Positions 1 through 5,192 of a stretch of DNA of 5,192 nucleotides are shown here, piece after piece (positions within the stretch are counted from its first letter, which is position 1; each line of letters starts with the position of its first letter). Below the pieces are notes generated by a model, which ran no database searches, was not told the DNA's origin, and saw nothing but the letters and a program-made list of their open reading frames with translations. Where the stretch lies: the NCBI GenBank assembly GCA_902780985.1, contig CACZHN010000178.1:1-5192 (forward strand). The letters are read 5' to 3'. The DNA is from an uncultured Lachnospiraceae bacterium. GTDB lineage: Bacteria; Bacillota_A; Clostridia; Lachnospirales; Lachnospiraceae. The position numbers were made by a program, and so were the translations under genes.

Positions 1-2384
1 ATACCGGCAAGCTTAGCTACTTCGATACCGTAGGATCTGTCGGCACCGCCCTTAATGATCTTGCGAAGGAAGACAAGCTTCTCTCCTTCCTGTCTGATAG
101 CTATGCAGTAGTTATTAACGCTAGAAAGTTTTCCTTCAAGCTCTGTAAGTTCGTGATAATGAGTAGCAAAAAGAGTCTTGGCTCCGATGCTGTCCTTATC
201 TGCTATATATTCAACCACCGACCATGCTATGGAGAGTCCGTCAAATGTAGAAGTACCGCGTCCAATCTCATCCATGATGATAAGTGAGTTCGGGGTTGCA
301 TTTCTGAGAATGTTGGCTACCTCACTCATTTCAACCATGAATGTGGACTGCCCCTGAGCCAGATCATCGCTGGCACCGACTCTTGTGAAGATTCGGTCAC
401 TGAGGGATATGTCCGCGTCATCGGCAGGAACAAAACTTCCTAACTGTGCCATAAGGCATATGAGGGCTGTCTGTCTCATGTAAGTAGACTTACCCGCCAT
501 GTTAGGTCCTGTGATGATCATTATACGGTTAGCCTGGCCGTCCAGAAATGTATCATTCGGTATAAACGAATCGTCGGCTGTCATCTGCTCAACAACCGGA
601 TGACGTCCGCCGTGGATATTTATAACTCCTGTTTCGTTGATATGAGGACGTACGTAATTATTCCTCATGGCAACATATGACAGCGAACAGAGAACGTCGG
701 CTTCGGCTACCGCATGGGCAGTCTGCTGAACTCTGACTGTCTGGGATGCAAGATACTCTCTCAGTTTGCAGAACTCTTCATACTCCATGTTGAAGAGTTT
801 ATCCTCGGCACCCATGATGACATCCGAAAGTCTTGCCAGTTCATCGGTTGTAAATCTTTCCGAATTGGTAAGAGTCTGCTTTCTGATGAAGTAATCCGGA
901 ACCATGGATTTAAATGAATTGGTAACGTCGAAGAAGTAGCCGAATACACGGTTATACTTGATCTTCAGGTTCTTTATGCCTGTTGCGTTACGTTCCTTCT
1001 CTTCTATTTCCGCAAGAAGAGACTTGGAGTTGGTCTTCTGCTCTTTAAAGTCATCCAGTTCCTTGCTGTAACCTGTCTTGAAGATGCCGCCTTCCTTAAC
1101 TGTAAGAGGAGCATCATCGTCTATAGCTCTGAGAAGAAGGTCGTATATATCTTCGAGAGCGTCGAATGAACTGTGCATTCCCTTAAATATATCTCCGGAA
1201 AGCTCGCTCAGTATATTCTTGATATAAGGCAGATAATAGAGAGAATTTCTGAAACTTATAAGGTCTCTCGGATTGGCTGTCTTCATGGCAATCCTGGACA
1301 TGAGTCTCTCAAGGTCGTAGATGGAATTCAGGTATTCACGCATTTCATCTCTGCAGATCACATTTACGTTCAGAGAATCAATTGCGTCGTAACGCTTCTC
1401 TATCTCGGCTTTGCTGAGAAGAGGCATATCCATATAAGACTTAAGAAGACGGGCACCCATGGCGGTCTTGGTCTTATCCAGTACCCATATCAGGGAACCG
1501 CGGCGGGCCTTATCTCTCATGGTCTCCGTAAGCTCCAGATTACGCTTCGTGGAAGAATCGATGATCATATATTCGCTGATGAAGTACAGCTCTATATGAT
1601 TTATCTGATCCAGCAGGTCCATCTGTGTATCAAGAAGGTACTGAAGAAGGGAACCCGAAGCCATAACGGCTGCAGGATAATCCTTAAGTCCCAGACCTTC
1701 AAGATGAGAAACCTTCATCTGCTTTAAAATCTTCTCCGTACAGGTATCGCTGTGATAATAGGAATCAACGGCAGGGCTTTCGGTTATACCCTGACGGTTC
1801 TTCAGATCGGTCAGCGCTTCCGTAAAACGGGAAGACGGAGCTTCCGTAAGCTTTATGATAATCTCACTCGGCTCGAATCTTATTATCTCATCAATTATCT
1901 TGGACTCTTCCTTAACTTCGGTAGTCAGGAAGCTTCCCGTAGAAATATCCGCAACAGCGATTCCGTAGGAAGAATCAGCGCCGTATACGGACATGATATA
2001 GTTATTCTTTTCGTCACTCAGGGTATCTCCGGTCATGCTTGTTCCCGGAGTTACTATCCTGATTACTTTACGTTCCACAAGCCCCTTAGCTTCCTTAGGA
2101 TCCTGAACCTGCTCGCATATAGCGACTCGGTGACCCAGCTTTATAAGACGGCTTATATATGTATCTGCGGCGTGGTACGGAATTCCGCACATCGGAGCAC
2201 GCTCCTCAAGTCCGCAGTCTTTTCCTGTCAGAGTAAGTTCAAGTTCCCTTGATACCAGCTCCGCATCATCAAAAAACATTTCATAGAAATCACCGAGTCT
2301 GTAGAACAGGATGCAGCCTTCGTACTCGTCTTTCATTTTCAGGTAATGCTGCATCATCGGTGATAACTTGCTTCTGTCTATCAT
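1..2384 (-). CDS. mutS: DNA mismatch repair protein MutS (C-terminus beyond window edge)
   Basis: MutS is the cytoplasmic ATPase that finds mispaired and looped bases and recruits MutL. The frame is open from the ATG at 2384 to the left edge, giving 794 codons. Family proteins are roughly 850-880 aa, so about the last 60-90 residues are outside. Seen directly: the mismatch-reading Phe-X-Glu motif GDFYEMF (Phe33, Glu35) in the N-terminal domain; the clamp/core signature around VFGYFFDVT and IRKQTLTNSERF; Walker A GPNMAGKST (residues 626-634); Walker B MDEIGRGTST (Asp705, Glu706); then THYHELT and GGADRSYGIEVAKLAG. Walker A is in frame with the start, so there is no net frameshift. The start is fixed by an AGGTGAG ribosome site at 2390-2396, 5 bases upstream, and by the ATGA overlap with the miaB stop. 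It is last in the visible nadE-miaB-mutS operon. All key residues are present and the protein looks functional. Confidence 0.97.
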   Translation of the reverse strand, partial: MIDRSKLSPMMQHYLKMKDEYEGCILFYRLGDFYEMFFDDAELVSRELELTLTGKDCGLEERAPMCGIPYHAADTYISRLIKLGHRVAICEQVQDPKEAKGLVERKVIRIVTPGTSMTGDTLSDEKNNYIMSVYGADSSYGIAVADISTGSFLTTEVKEESKIIDEIIRFEPSEIIIKLTEAPSSRFTEALTDLKNRQGITESPAVDSYYHSDTCTEKILKQMKVSHLEGLGLKDYPAAVMASGSLLQYLLDTQMDLLDQINHIELYFISEYMIIDSSTKRNLELTETMRDKARRGSLIWVLDKTKTAMGARLLKSYMDMPLLSKAEIEKRYDAIDSLNVNVICRDEMREYLNSIYDLERLMSRIAMKTANPRDLISFRNSLYYLPYIKNILSELSGDIFKGMHSSFDALEDIYDLLLRAIDDDAPLTVKEGGIFKTGYSKELDDFKEQKTNSKSLLAEIEEKERNATGIKNLKIKYNRVFGYFFDVTNSFKSMVPDYFIRKQTLTNSERFTTDELARLSDVIMGAEDKLFNMEYEEFCKLREYLASQTVRVQQTAHAVAEADVLCSLSYVAMRNNYVRPHINETGVINIHGGRHPVVEQMTADDSFIPNDTFLDGQANRIMIITGPNMAGKSTYMRQTALICLMAQLGSFVPADDADISLSDRIFTRVGASDDLAQGQSTFMVEMSEVANILRNATPNSLIIMDEIGRGTSTFDGLSIAWSVVEYIADKDSIGAKTLFATHYHELTELEGKLSSVNNYCIAIRQEGEKLVFLRKIIKGGADRSYGIEVAKLAG

Positions 2385-3865
2385 ATCAACTCACCTATGT
2401 AGTAGAATCCTTTAGCCTCAACAAGCTTAACCTTCTGAATGGTTCCGATAAGAGATTCGTCTCCCGGGAAATGTACCAGAATGTTGTTGCCCATTCTTCC
2501 CGTAACAAAACCATCTGAGTGATCGTTAAGCTCTTCAACAAGAACCTCACACTCCTGACCGAGGAATCGAGCTGAACTCTTGGCGGTTACTTCGTGAACC
2601 AGATCAAGAACACGCTGGAATCTCTCATTTACCACATCTTCCGGAAGCTGTTCCATGGATGCGGCCGGAGTACCGGTTCTTTTAGAATATATAAATGTAA
2701 ATACCTGGTCGTACTGTGAATATTTGATAACGTCCATGGTATCCTGTATATCTTCCTCGGTCTCGCCCGGGAAGCCGATCATGATATCCGTAGAAAGAGA
2801 TATATCAGGAATAGCTGCCCTGATTTTGTCTACAAGACCGAGATAATGTTCCTTAGTATAGTGACGGTTCATCTTCTTGAGAAGTTCTGAGGAACCGGCC
2901 TGAACAGGCAGATGAAGCTGATGACAGATCTTCGGATTGTCACGCATTACCTCGATCAGTCTGTCTGAAAGATCCTTTGGATGGCTGGTCATAAAACGGA
3001 CTCTCTTGATACCGTCTATCTTACAAACATCTTCGAGAAGTTCAGGGAATCCGTAATCCGGATTGTTTCTGATAATCTCGCTGTCACCCATGAAGTTTAC
3101 ACCAAATGAATTAACGTTCTGTCCCAGAAGCATTATTTCTATAACGCCGTCATTAGCCAGATCTTTAACTTCATCAAGAATCTCTTCCGGTGTACGGCTT
3201 CTCTCTCGTCCTCTTACATAAGGGACTATACAGTATGTACAGAAGTTGTTGCATCCGTACATGATATTTACGCCGCCCTTAAAGTTATATTTCCTTTTCT
3301 TAGGAAGGCGTTCAACGGTTTTCTCAGGCGCAGCAAGGATTTCAATTATCTGCTTTTCTTCTCCTGTATATCTTCTGTATAAAAGCTCAGCAAGTTTATG
3401 GAAGTTGAAGGTACCGAACATAAGATCTATGAATCTATAGCTCTTACGCAAATGCTCTACTATATCTTCCTGCTGCATCATGCATCCGCAGATTGCAATA
3501 CAGTCTATCTCGCCGGATTCTTTACGCTTCTTAAGGGAACCCAAGTGTCCGTAAAGACGTGTATTTGCATTTTCTCTTACTGTACATGTATTAAAGATAA
3601 CGAGATCAGCTGACTCATCAGCAGCTTCCTTCATTCCCACCTTTTCCAGTATACCTATAAGCTTTTCAGAATCACTTGCGTTCATCTGACAGCCGAAGGT
3701 CTGCACAAAGAATGTATAAGGACGGCCAAGAGCCTCAGACTTTTCAGCTATGATAACTTTAAGCTGTTCCATGAAGTAGTCCTGACGCTCAGCCTCTGTA
3801 AGGCCATCCAGTACACTCTCAAAATCTGTATTTATGTTTCTGATCTTAATATCATTCTGACTCAT
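2381..3865 (-). CDS. miaB: tRNA-2-methylthio-N6-dimethylallyladenosine synthase MiaB
   Basis: MiaB is a radical-SAM enzyme that adds a methylthio group at C2 of i6A37 in tRNAs reading UNN codons, giving ms2i6A. This steadies codon-anticodon pairing. The 494-aa ORF is complete. Residues 1-50 are a poorly conserved leader, as is common in Clostridia and Bacillus homologues. The UPF0004 domain follows, with the three auxiliary-cluster cysteines Cys59 (QTFGCQMN), Cys94 (FNTCTVREN) and Cys128 (CGCMMQ). The radical-SAM CX3CX2C motif is CNNFCTYC (Cys205, Cys209, Cys212), with [10 protein letters not shown] just after it. Further family signatures are [28 protein letters not shown] and [23 protein letters not shown]-binding domain fills about 430-494. 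The GQNVNSFG and SGS-like patterns fit MiaB rather than MtaB or RimO. The start overlaps the upstream nadE stop by 14 bases and is preceded by a weak GGAAAA site; the stop overlaps the mutS start. All six cluster cysteines are present. Confidence 0.97.
   Translation of the reverse strand: MSQNDIKIRNINTDFESVLDGLTEAERQDYFMEQLKVIIAEKSEALGRPYTFFVQTFGCQMNASDSEKLIGILEKVGMKEAADESADLVIFNTCTVRENANTRLYGHLGSLKKRKESGEIDCIAICGCMMQQEDIVEHLRKSYRFIDLMFGTFNFHKLAELLYRRYTGEEKQIIEILAAPEKTVERLPKKRKYNFKGGVNIMYGCNNFCTYCIVPYVRGRERSRTPEEILDEVKDLANDGVIEIMLLGQNVNSFGVNFMGDSEIIRNNPDYGFPELLEDVCKIDGIKRVRFMTSHPKDLSDRLIEVMRDNPKICHQLHLPVQAGSSELLKKMNRHYTKEHYLGLVDKIRAAIPDISLSTDIMIGFPGETEEDIQDTMDVIKYSQYDQVFTFIYSKRTGTPAASMEQLPEDVVNERFQRVLDLVHEVTAKSSARFLGQECEVLVEELNDHSDGFVTGRMGNNILVHFPGDESLIGTIQKVKLVEAKGFYYIGELI
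2390..2396 (-). promoter_or_regulatory. Ribosome binding site of mutS inside the miaB end
   Basis: The minus strand reads AGGTGAG, then five bases, then the mutS ATG at 2384. The site lies in the last codons of miaB, and the miaB stop overlaps the mutS start as ATGA. This supports the chosen mutS start and suggests that ribosomes finishing miaB reinitiate on mutS. Confidence 0.6.
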
Positions 3866-4049
3866 TTATATTTTCCAATTCCTTCATCCATATATATGCA
3901 GCTGCATCAGAAGGCATTCTCCAGTCACCTCTAGGTGACAGAGATACTGTTCCGACCTTTACGCCATCCGGCATACAGCTTCTCTTGAACTGCTGTGAGA
4001 AGAATCTCTTATAGAACATCTTCATCCACTTAAGAATCTCTTCAGCAGT
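3852..4049 (-). pseudogene. nadE: nadE 3' remnant (glutamine-dependent NAD+ synthetase, last ~65 codons)
   Basis: The segment from [17 protein letters not shown] onward carries the hallmark end of long bacterial Nad[11 protein letters not shown], then [17 protein letters not shown] and RMPSDA, closing with a short acidic tail. NadE amidates nicotinate adenine dinucleotide to NAD+ using ATP and glutamine; the full two-domain enzyme is about 640 aa, so roughly nine tenths is absent. Base composition agrees with miaB and mutS, and the stop overlaps the miaB start by 14 bases (ATGAGTCAGAATGA), so this piece belongs natively to the left-hand operon. The 5' part is replaced by unrelated sequence. 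It may be a true pseudogene, or an intact gene cut by a contig misjoin. Confidence 0.8.
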
Positions 4050-4595
4050 ATAATGATTGTCGGTCGCCTTGGTACTGATGCGTACATAGCTGTTGAAGGT
4101 ATTGTCAACGGCATTCTTCTTGGGGTCATTTTGATCAGCCTCAGTCTTCTTCACAGCCGTCAGCTCCTTGGTGGTAAACTGCGTCTGTTTCTGTCCTATG
4201 GTATAGCAGCGGTCTGCCAGGTGGACACCAGCCTTATAGAATCCCTCAACCGCTGTCGGCGCCTCCAGCTCCACCACCCGCCACGGACGCTTCACTGCGA
4301 AGTCCTCGGCAGGATAGTCGCTGACATGACCTATCGCCGCACGGATGCTGTGGTCGCGGCTGATGGTGCGACCCAGATAGTTGTACTCATAGAACATGTC
4401 CTCGTCGGTCAGCACATAGGGCCTGCCCTCCTCGTCGGTGTCGGCGGTGATGATACCGTCCATGCCCACCGTAGCGTTCTGCATGGTGGAGAGATACACA
4501 TGATGACCGAACTTGTTGCCGTCGATCTTCTGTGCGAGATAGCTTTCCAGTTCCTCGTGGCTCTCGAAGTGCCACACGTTGTTCATCTGTTTCAT
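3852..4595 (-). CDS. Hybrid ORF: unknown N-terminal ~180 aa fused to the NAD+ synthetase C-terminal tail
   Basis: This is a 247-aa ORF of two unlike parts. Residues ~183-247 are the C-terminal tail of NAD+ synthetase (see the nadE entry). Residues 1 to ~181 match no part of NadE that I know: there is no nitrilase domain and no SGGxDS ATP-binding motif. I do not recognise this part. It is soluble-looking, with no signal peptide or membrane segment, acidic and rich in aromatics, with a Lys/Asp-rich stretch at about 149-160 ([13 protein letters not shown]). Its DNA is GC-rich (57-67% in three counted 60-base stretches) against ~43% in miaB. The ATG at 4595 has no Shine-Dalgarno but an AT-rich leader, as in Bacteroidota; a second ATG at residue 4 is a possible alternative. 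The 63-aa gene ends 20 bases upstream. The fused protein could not make NAD, since the catalytic domains are missing. It is probably an artefact of contig joining or the scar of a recombination; the N-terminal part is likely the truncated front of a foreign gene. Confidence 0.7.
   Translation of the reverse strand: MKQMNNVWHFESHEELESYLAQKIDGNKFGHHVYLSTMQNATVGMDGIITADTDEEGRPYVLTDEDMFYEYNYLGRTISRDHSIRAAIGHVSDYPAEDFAVKRPWRVVELEAPTAVEGFYKAGVHLADRCYTIGQKQTQFTTKELTAVKKTEADQNDPKKNAVDNTFNSYVRISTKATDNHYTAEEILKWMKMFYKRFFSQQFKRSCMPDGVKVGTVSLSPRGDWRMPSDAAAYIWMKELENINESE
4047..4062. other. Junction between nadE remnant and foreign sequence
   Basis: This is the likely breakpoint between the Clostridia-like operon and the GC-rich block, placed where NadE similarity starts (around residues 179-183, DNHYT) on the minus strand. 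NadE homologues often have a Tyr followed by a Ser/Thr-x-Glu-Glu-Ile-type helix here, so Tyr182 could belong to either side. I see no inverted terminal repeat, target duplication or integrase site at the boundary. The exact base is uncertain by perhaps 15 bases, and the moderate-GC stretch 4063-4140 makes composition a blunt guide. Confidence 0.55.
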
Positions 4596-4615
4596 AATCG
4601 TAATGTTTTAGAGTT

Positions 4616-4807
4616 TCACTTTTGTTCATTCAGTAGTATCGCCCTGCGACTGTCTTTGGCAGTCAGCTTGCGTATAGGGTATTCGGCACGCAGTGAAGCC
4701 ACCACGATGTTGCCGAAGAGATCGTAACACACACGGCTCAGGTGCTCGCCCTCTATCGTGACCACCCTGCCGTCATCAATAGCCTGTTTGATTTCCTTCT
4801 TTGTCAT
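4616..4807 (-). CDS. Hypothetical 63-aa protein
   Basis: This small complete ORF starts MTKKEIKQAIDDGRVV and ends RAILLNEQK. I do not recognise the family. It has a lysine-rich N-terminal helix (about residues 3-11), then short alternating hydrophobic stretches (VVTIEG, NIVVASL) that look like beta strands, and a basic C-terminal helix. It has no signal peptide or membrane segment; Cys28 is the only cysteine. The ATG at 4807 follows an AT-rich leader without a Shine-Dalgarno, in Bacteroidota style. Three 9-base repeats and an intrinsic terminator lie directly upstream, and the hybrid ORF begins 20 bases downstream in the same direction, so the two were probably co-transcribed. Codons and composition match the foreign block. 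Small proteins like this are common in Bacteroidota mobile elements and phages, but nothing in the sequence proves that origin. Confidence 0.6.
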   Translation of the reverse strand: MTKKEIKQAIDDGRVVTIEGEHLSRVCYDLFGNIVVASLRAEYPIRKLTAKDSRRAILLNEQK

Positions 4808-4811
4808 AATA

Positions 4812-4838
4812 TAATCTGTTTAATCCGTGTAATCTGTG
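4812..4838. repeat. Three tandem 9-base repeats
   Basis: On the plus strand three consecutive units read TAATCTGTT (4812-4820), TAATCCGTG (4821-4829) and TAATCTGTG (4830-4838). They differ at one or two positions. They sit between the terminator and the start of the 63-aa gene, in its immediate leader. They could be a regulator binding site, or a copy of the ACAGATTACACGGATT-type repeat that I recall as recurring in Bacteroidota intergenic regions; that recollection has not been checked. Confidence 0.6.
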
Positions 4839-4842
4839 GTTT

Positions 4843-4875
4843 AAAAAAGGGCGGCGTGCCTCACGACAGACCGCC
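4843..4875 (-). terminator. Intrinsic terminator upstream of the 63-aa gene
   Basis: On the minus strand GGCGG (4875-4871) and CGTG (4865-4862) pair with CACG (4858-4855) and CCGCC (4854-4850). They leave an AGG loop and a 5-base bulge (TCTGT). A single C and then six T (4848-4843) follow at once. This nine-pair GC-rich hairpin with a T tract is a textbook rho-independent terminator on the minus strand. It ends transcripts coming from the right-hand gene and the structured stretch, or acts as an attenuator for the 63-aa gene whose ATG is 35 bases beyond. Confidence 0.7.
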
Positions 4876-5068
4876 ATTCCACTCAAAAAATCATCAAATG
4901 TCCGTCCAGAGCACCTGGATCGGACTTACAATTATGAAAACGTCGTTTGAGCCATAGCCAGAACTCAAATCGTTCCGGTTATTGTATGGCGTAGACGTTT
5001 CGACCGATAGGTCAAAACACAATAGTTCCCACGGTTGCGTCAAGGCGTAGGTCATAGCCGCCGTGGGA
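4876..5068 (-). ncRNA. Candidate structured RNA between two foreign genes
   Basis: No credible ORF fills 4841-5075. On the minus strand four stem-loops precede the terminator: (1) TCCCACGG (5068-5061) with CCGTGGGA (5034-5027); (2) TATTGT (5024-5019) with ACAATA (4985-4980), enclosing GTTTTGACC (5018-5010) paired with GGTCGAAAC (5005-4997) around a UAUC loop; (3) CGATTTGAG (4972-4964) with CTCAAACG (4951-4944), one bulged A; (4) GTCCGATCCAG (4925-4915) with CTGGACGGAC (4909-4900), ten pairs and one bulged A around a GTGCT loop. In stem 2 the U.G pair on the minus strand would be a C/A mismatch on the plus strand, favouring minus-strand transcription. It starts 8 bases after the stop of the right-hand gene and ends in the terminator. 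I do not match it to a known family. It could be a small RNA, a structured 3' UTR or a cis-regulatory leader. Confidence 0.45.
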
Positions 5069-5075
5069 TGTTGCT

Positions 5076-5192
5076 TTAATTCTTAATCCACCAGAAACTC
5101 ACATATAGCACGTTGCCATCACGCTTGAACTCTACCTCGGCGGAGTCAGGCTCGACACAGTTCTCCTTCAGACCCGTCTCCCACTCACGGAA
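5076..5192 (-). CDS. C-terminal fragment of an unknown protein (38 codons visible)
   Basis: On the minus strand the frame is open from the right edge to a TAA at 5078-5076, encoding a 38-residue tail that starts FREWETGLKENCVEPDSAEV and ends VLYVSFWWIKN. The start lies beyond the window. It is coding-like: GC-rich third positions as in the neighbouring foreign genes (AAG, GAG, GTG, CTG) and an ordered strand-type ending (NVLYVSFWWI). I do not recognise the family; the visible part is too short. It is co-directional with the 63-aa gene and separated from it by the structured stretch and terminator, so it is probably the last gene of the transcript that this terminator ends. Confidence 0.55.
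   Translation of the reverse strand, partial: FREWETGLKENCVEPDSAEVEFKRDGNVLYVSFWWIKN

Noticed and set aside
1173..2252. Two plus-strand ORFs of 184 and 166 codons
   Set aside because: Both lie antisense to mutS, whose frame is fully supported by conserved motifs. They have no recognisable domains.
4387..4629. Minus-strand 80-codon ORF overlapping the hybrid ORF
   Set aside because: The product is dominated by Arg, His and Gly, typical of an out-of-frame reading of GC-rich coding sequence. The hybrid-ORF frame has more natural composition and continues much further.
4053..4727. Long plus-strand ORF of 224 codons
   Set aside because: It lies antisense to the hybrid ORF and to part of the 63-aa gene, runs through the gap between them, and begins at the junction. 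Its length comes from GC-rich DNA having few stops; the His/Leu/Val-heavy composition looks like a shadow.
4876..4925. Hairpin at 4900-4925 as a second terminator with the T run at 4890-4885
   Set aside because: Nine bases separate the hairpin from the T run. An intrinsic terminator needs the T tract directly after the stem, so it is treated as an internal stem-loop.
4742..4957. Plus-strand ORF of 71 codons
   Set aside because: It begins antisense to the 63-aa gene and reads straight through the terminator and hairpins, with no protein-like features.
4841..5075. tmRNA, RNase P RNA, 6S RNA or group II intron
   Set aside because: I found none of the signatures I would expect: no tRNA-like T-loop end or tag ORF, no RNase P conserved core, no single long 6S-type hairpin, and no intron domain V hairpin with AGC triad or reverse transcriptase nearby.

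Overview
The window holds two blocks of different character, all coding on the minus strand. From about 4050 down to 1 it is a Clostridia-like (probably Lachnospiraceae-type) chromosomal operon at moderate GC (42-43% in two 60-base stretches counted by hand). Reading along the minus strand, it has the last ~65 codons of nadE (glutamine-dependent NAD+ synthetase), a complete miaB (tRNA methylthiotransferase) and most of mutS (mismatch repair), which runs off the left edge. The genes are tightly packed: nadE/miaB overlap by 14 bases and miaB/mutS overlap as ATGA. This points to one transcript with translational coupling. The taxonomic call rests on protein style and gene order only.

From about 4050 to 5192 the sequence changes. 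GC rises to 57-67% in three 60-base stretches counted inside the coding part. Gene starts lack Shine-Dalgarno sequences and follow AT-rich leaders, and none of the proteins is recognisable to me. This block contains the N-terminal ~180 codons of an unknown protein fused in frame to the nadE tail, a 63-aa hypothetical protein, a ~235-base non-coding stretch, and the last 38 codons of another unknown protein at the right edge. The style suggests Bacteroidota (Prevotella/Bacteroides-like) or one of its mobile elements. That is an inference.

The nadE gene is therefore cut, with unrelated sequence attached upstream of codon ~183 of a 247-codon hybrid ORF. The simplest explanation is a chimeric metagenomic contig. 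A real insertion or recombination that destroyed nadE is the alternative, and the sequence alone cannot decide between them.

The most interesting content is the non-coding stretch 4841-5075. On the minus strand it folds into a series of stem-loops (8 bp, 6+9 bp, 6-8 bp, 10 bp). It ends in a strong intrinsic terminator (GC-rich hairpin then six T) only ~35 bases before the 63-aa gene. One stem pairs better on the minus strand than on the plus strand (a U.G pair instead of a C/A mismatch), which fits a minus-strand RNA. It could be a structured small RNA, a 3' UTR or a terminator-type leader. I do not recognise it as a known family. Three tandem 9-base repeats lie between the terminator and the 63-aa gene. 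I saw no tRNA, rRNA, CRISPR array, transposase or integrase.
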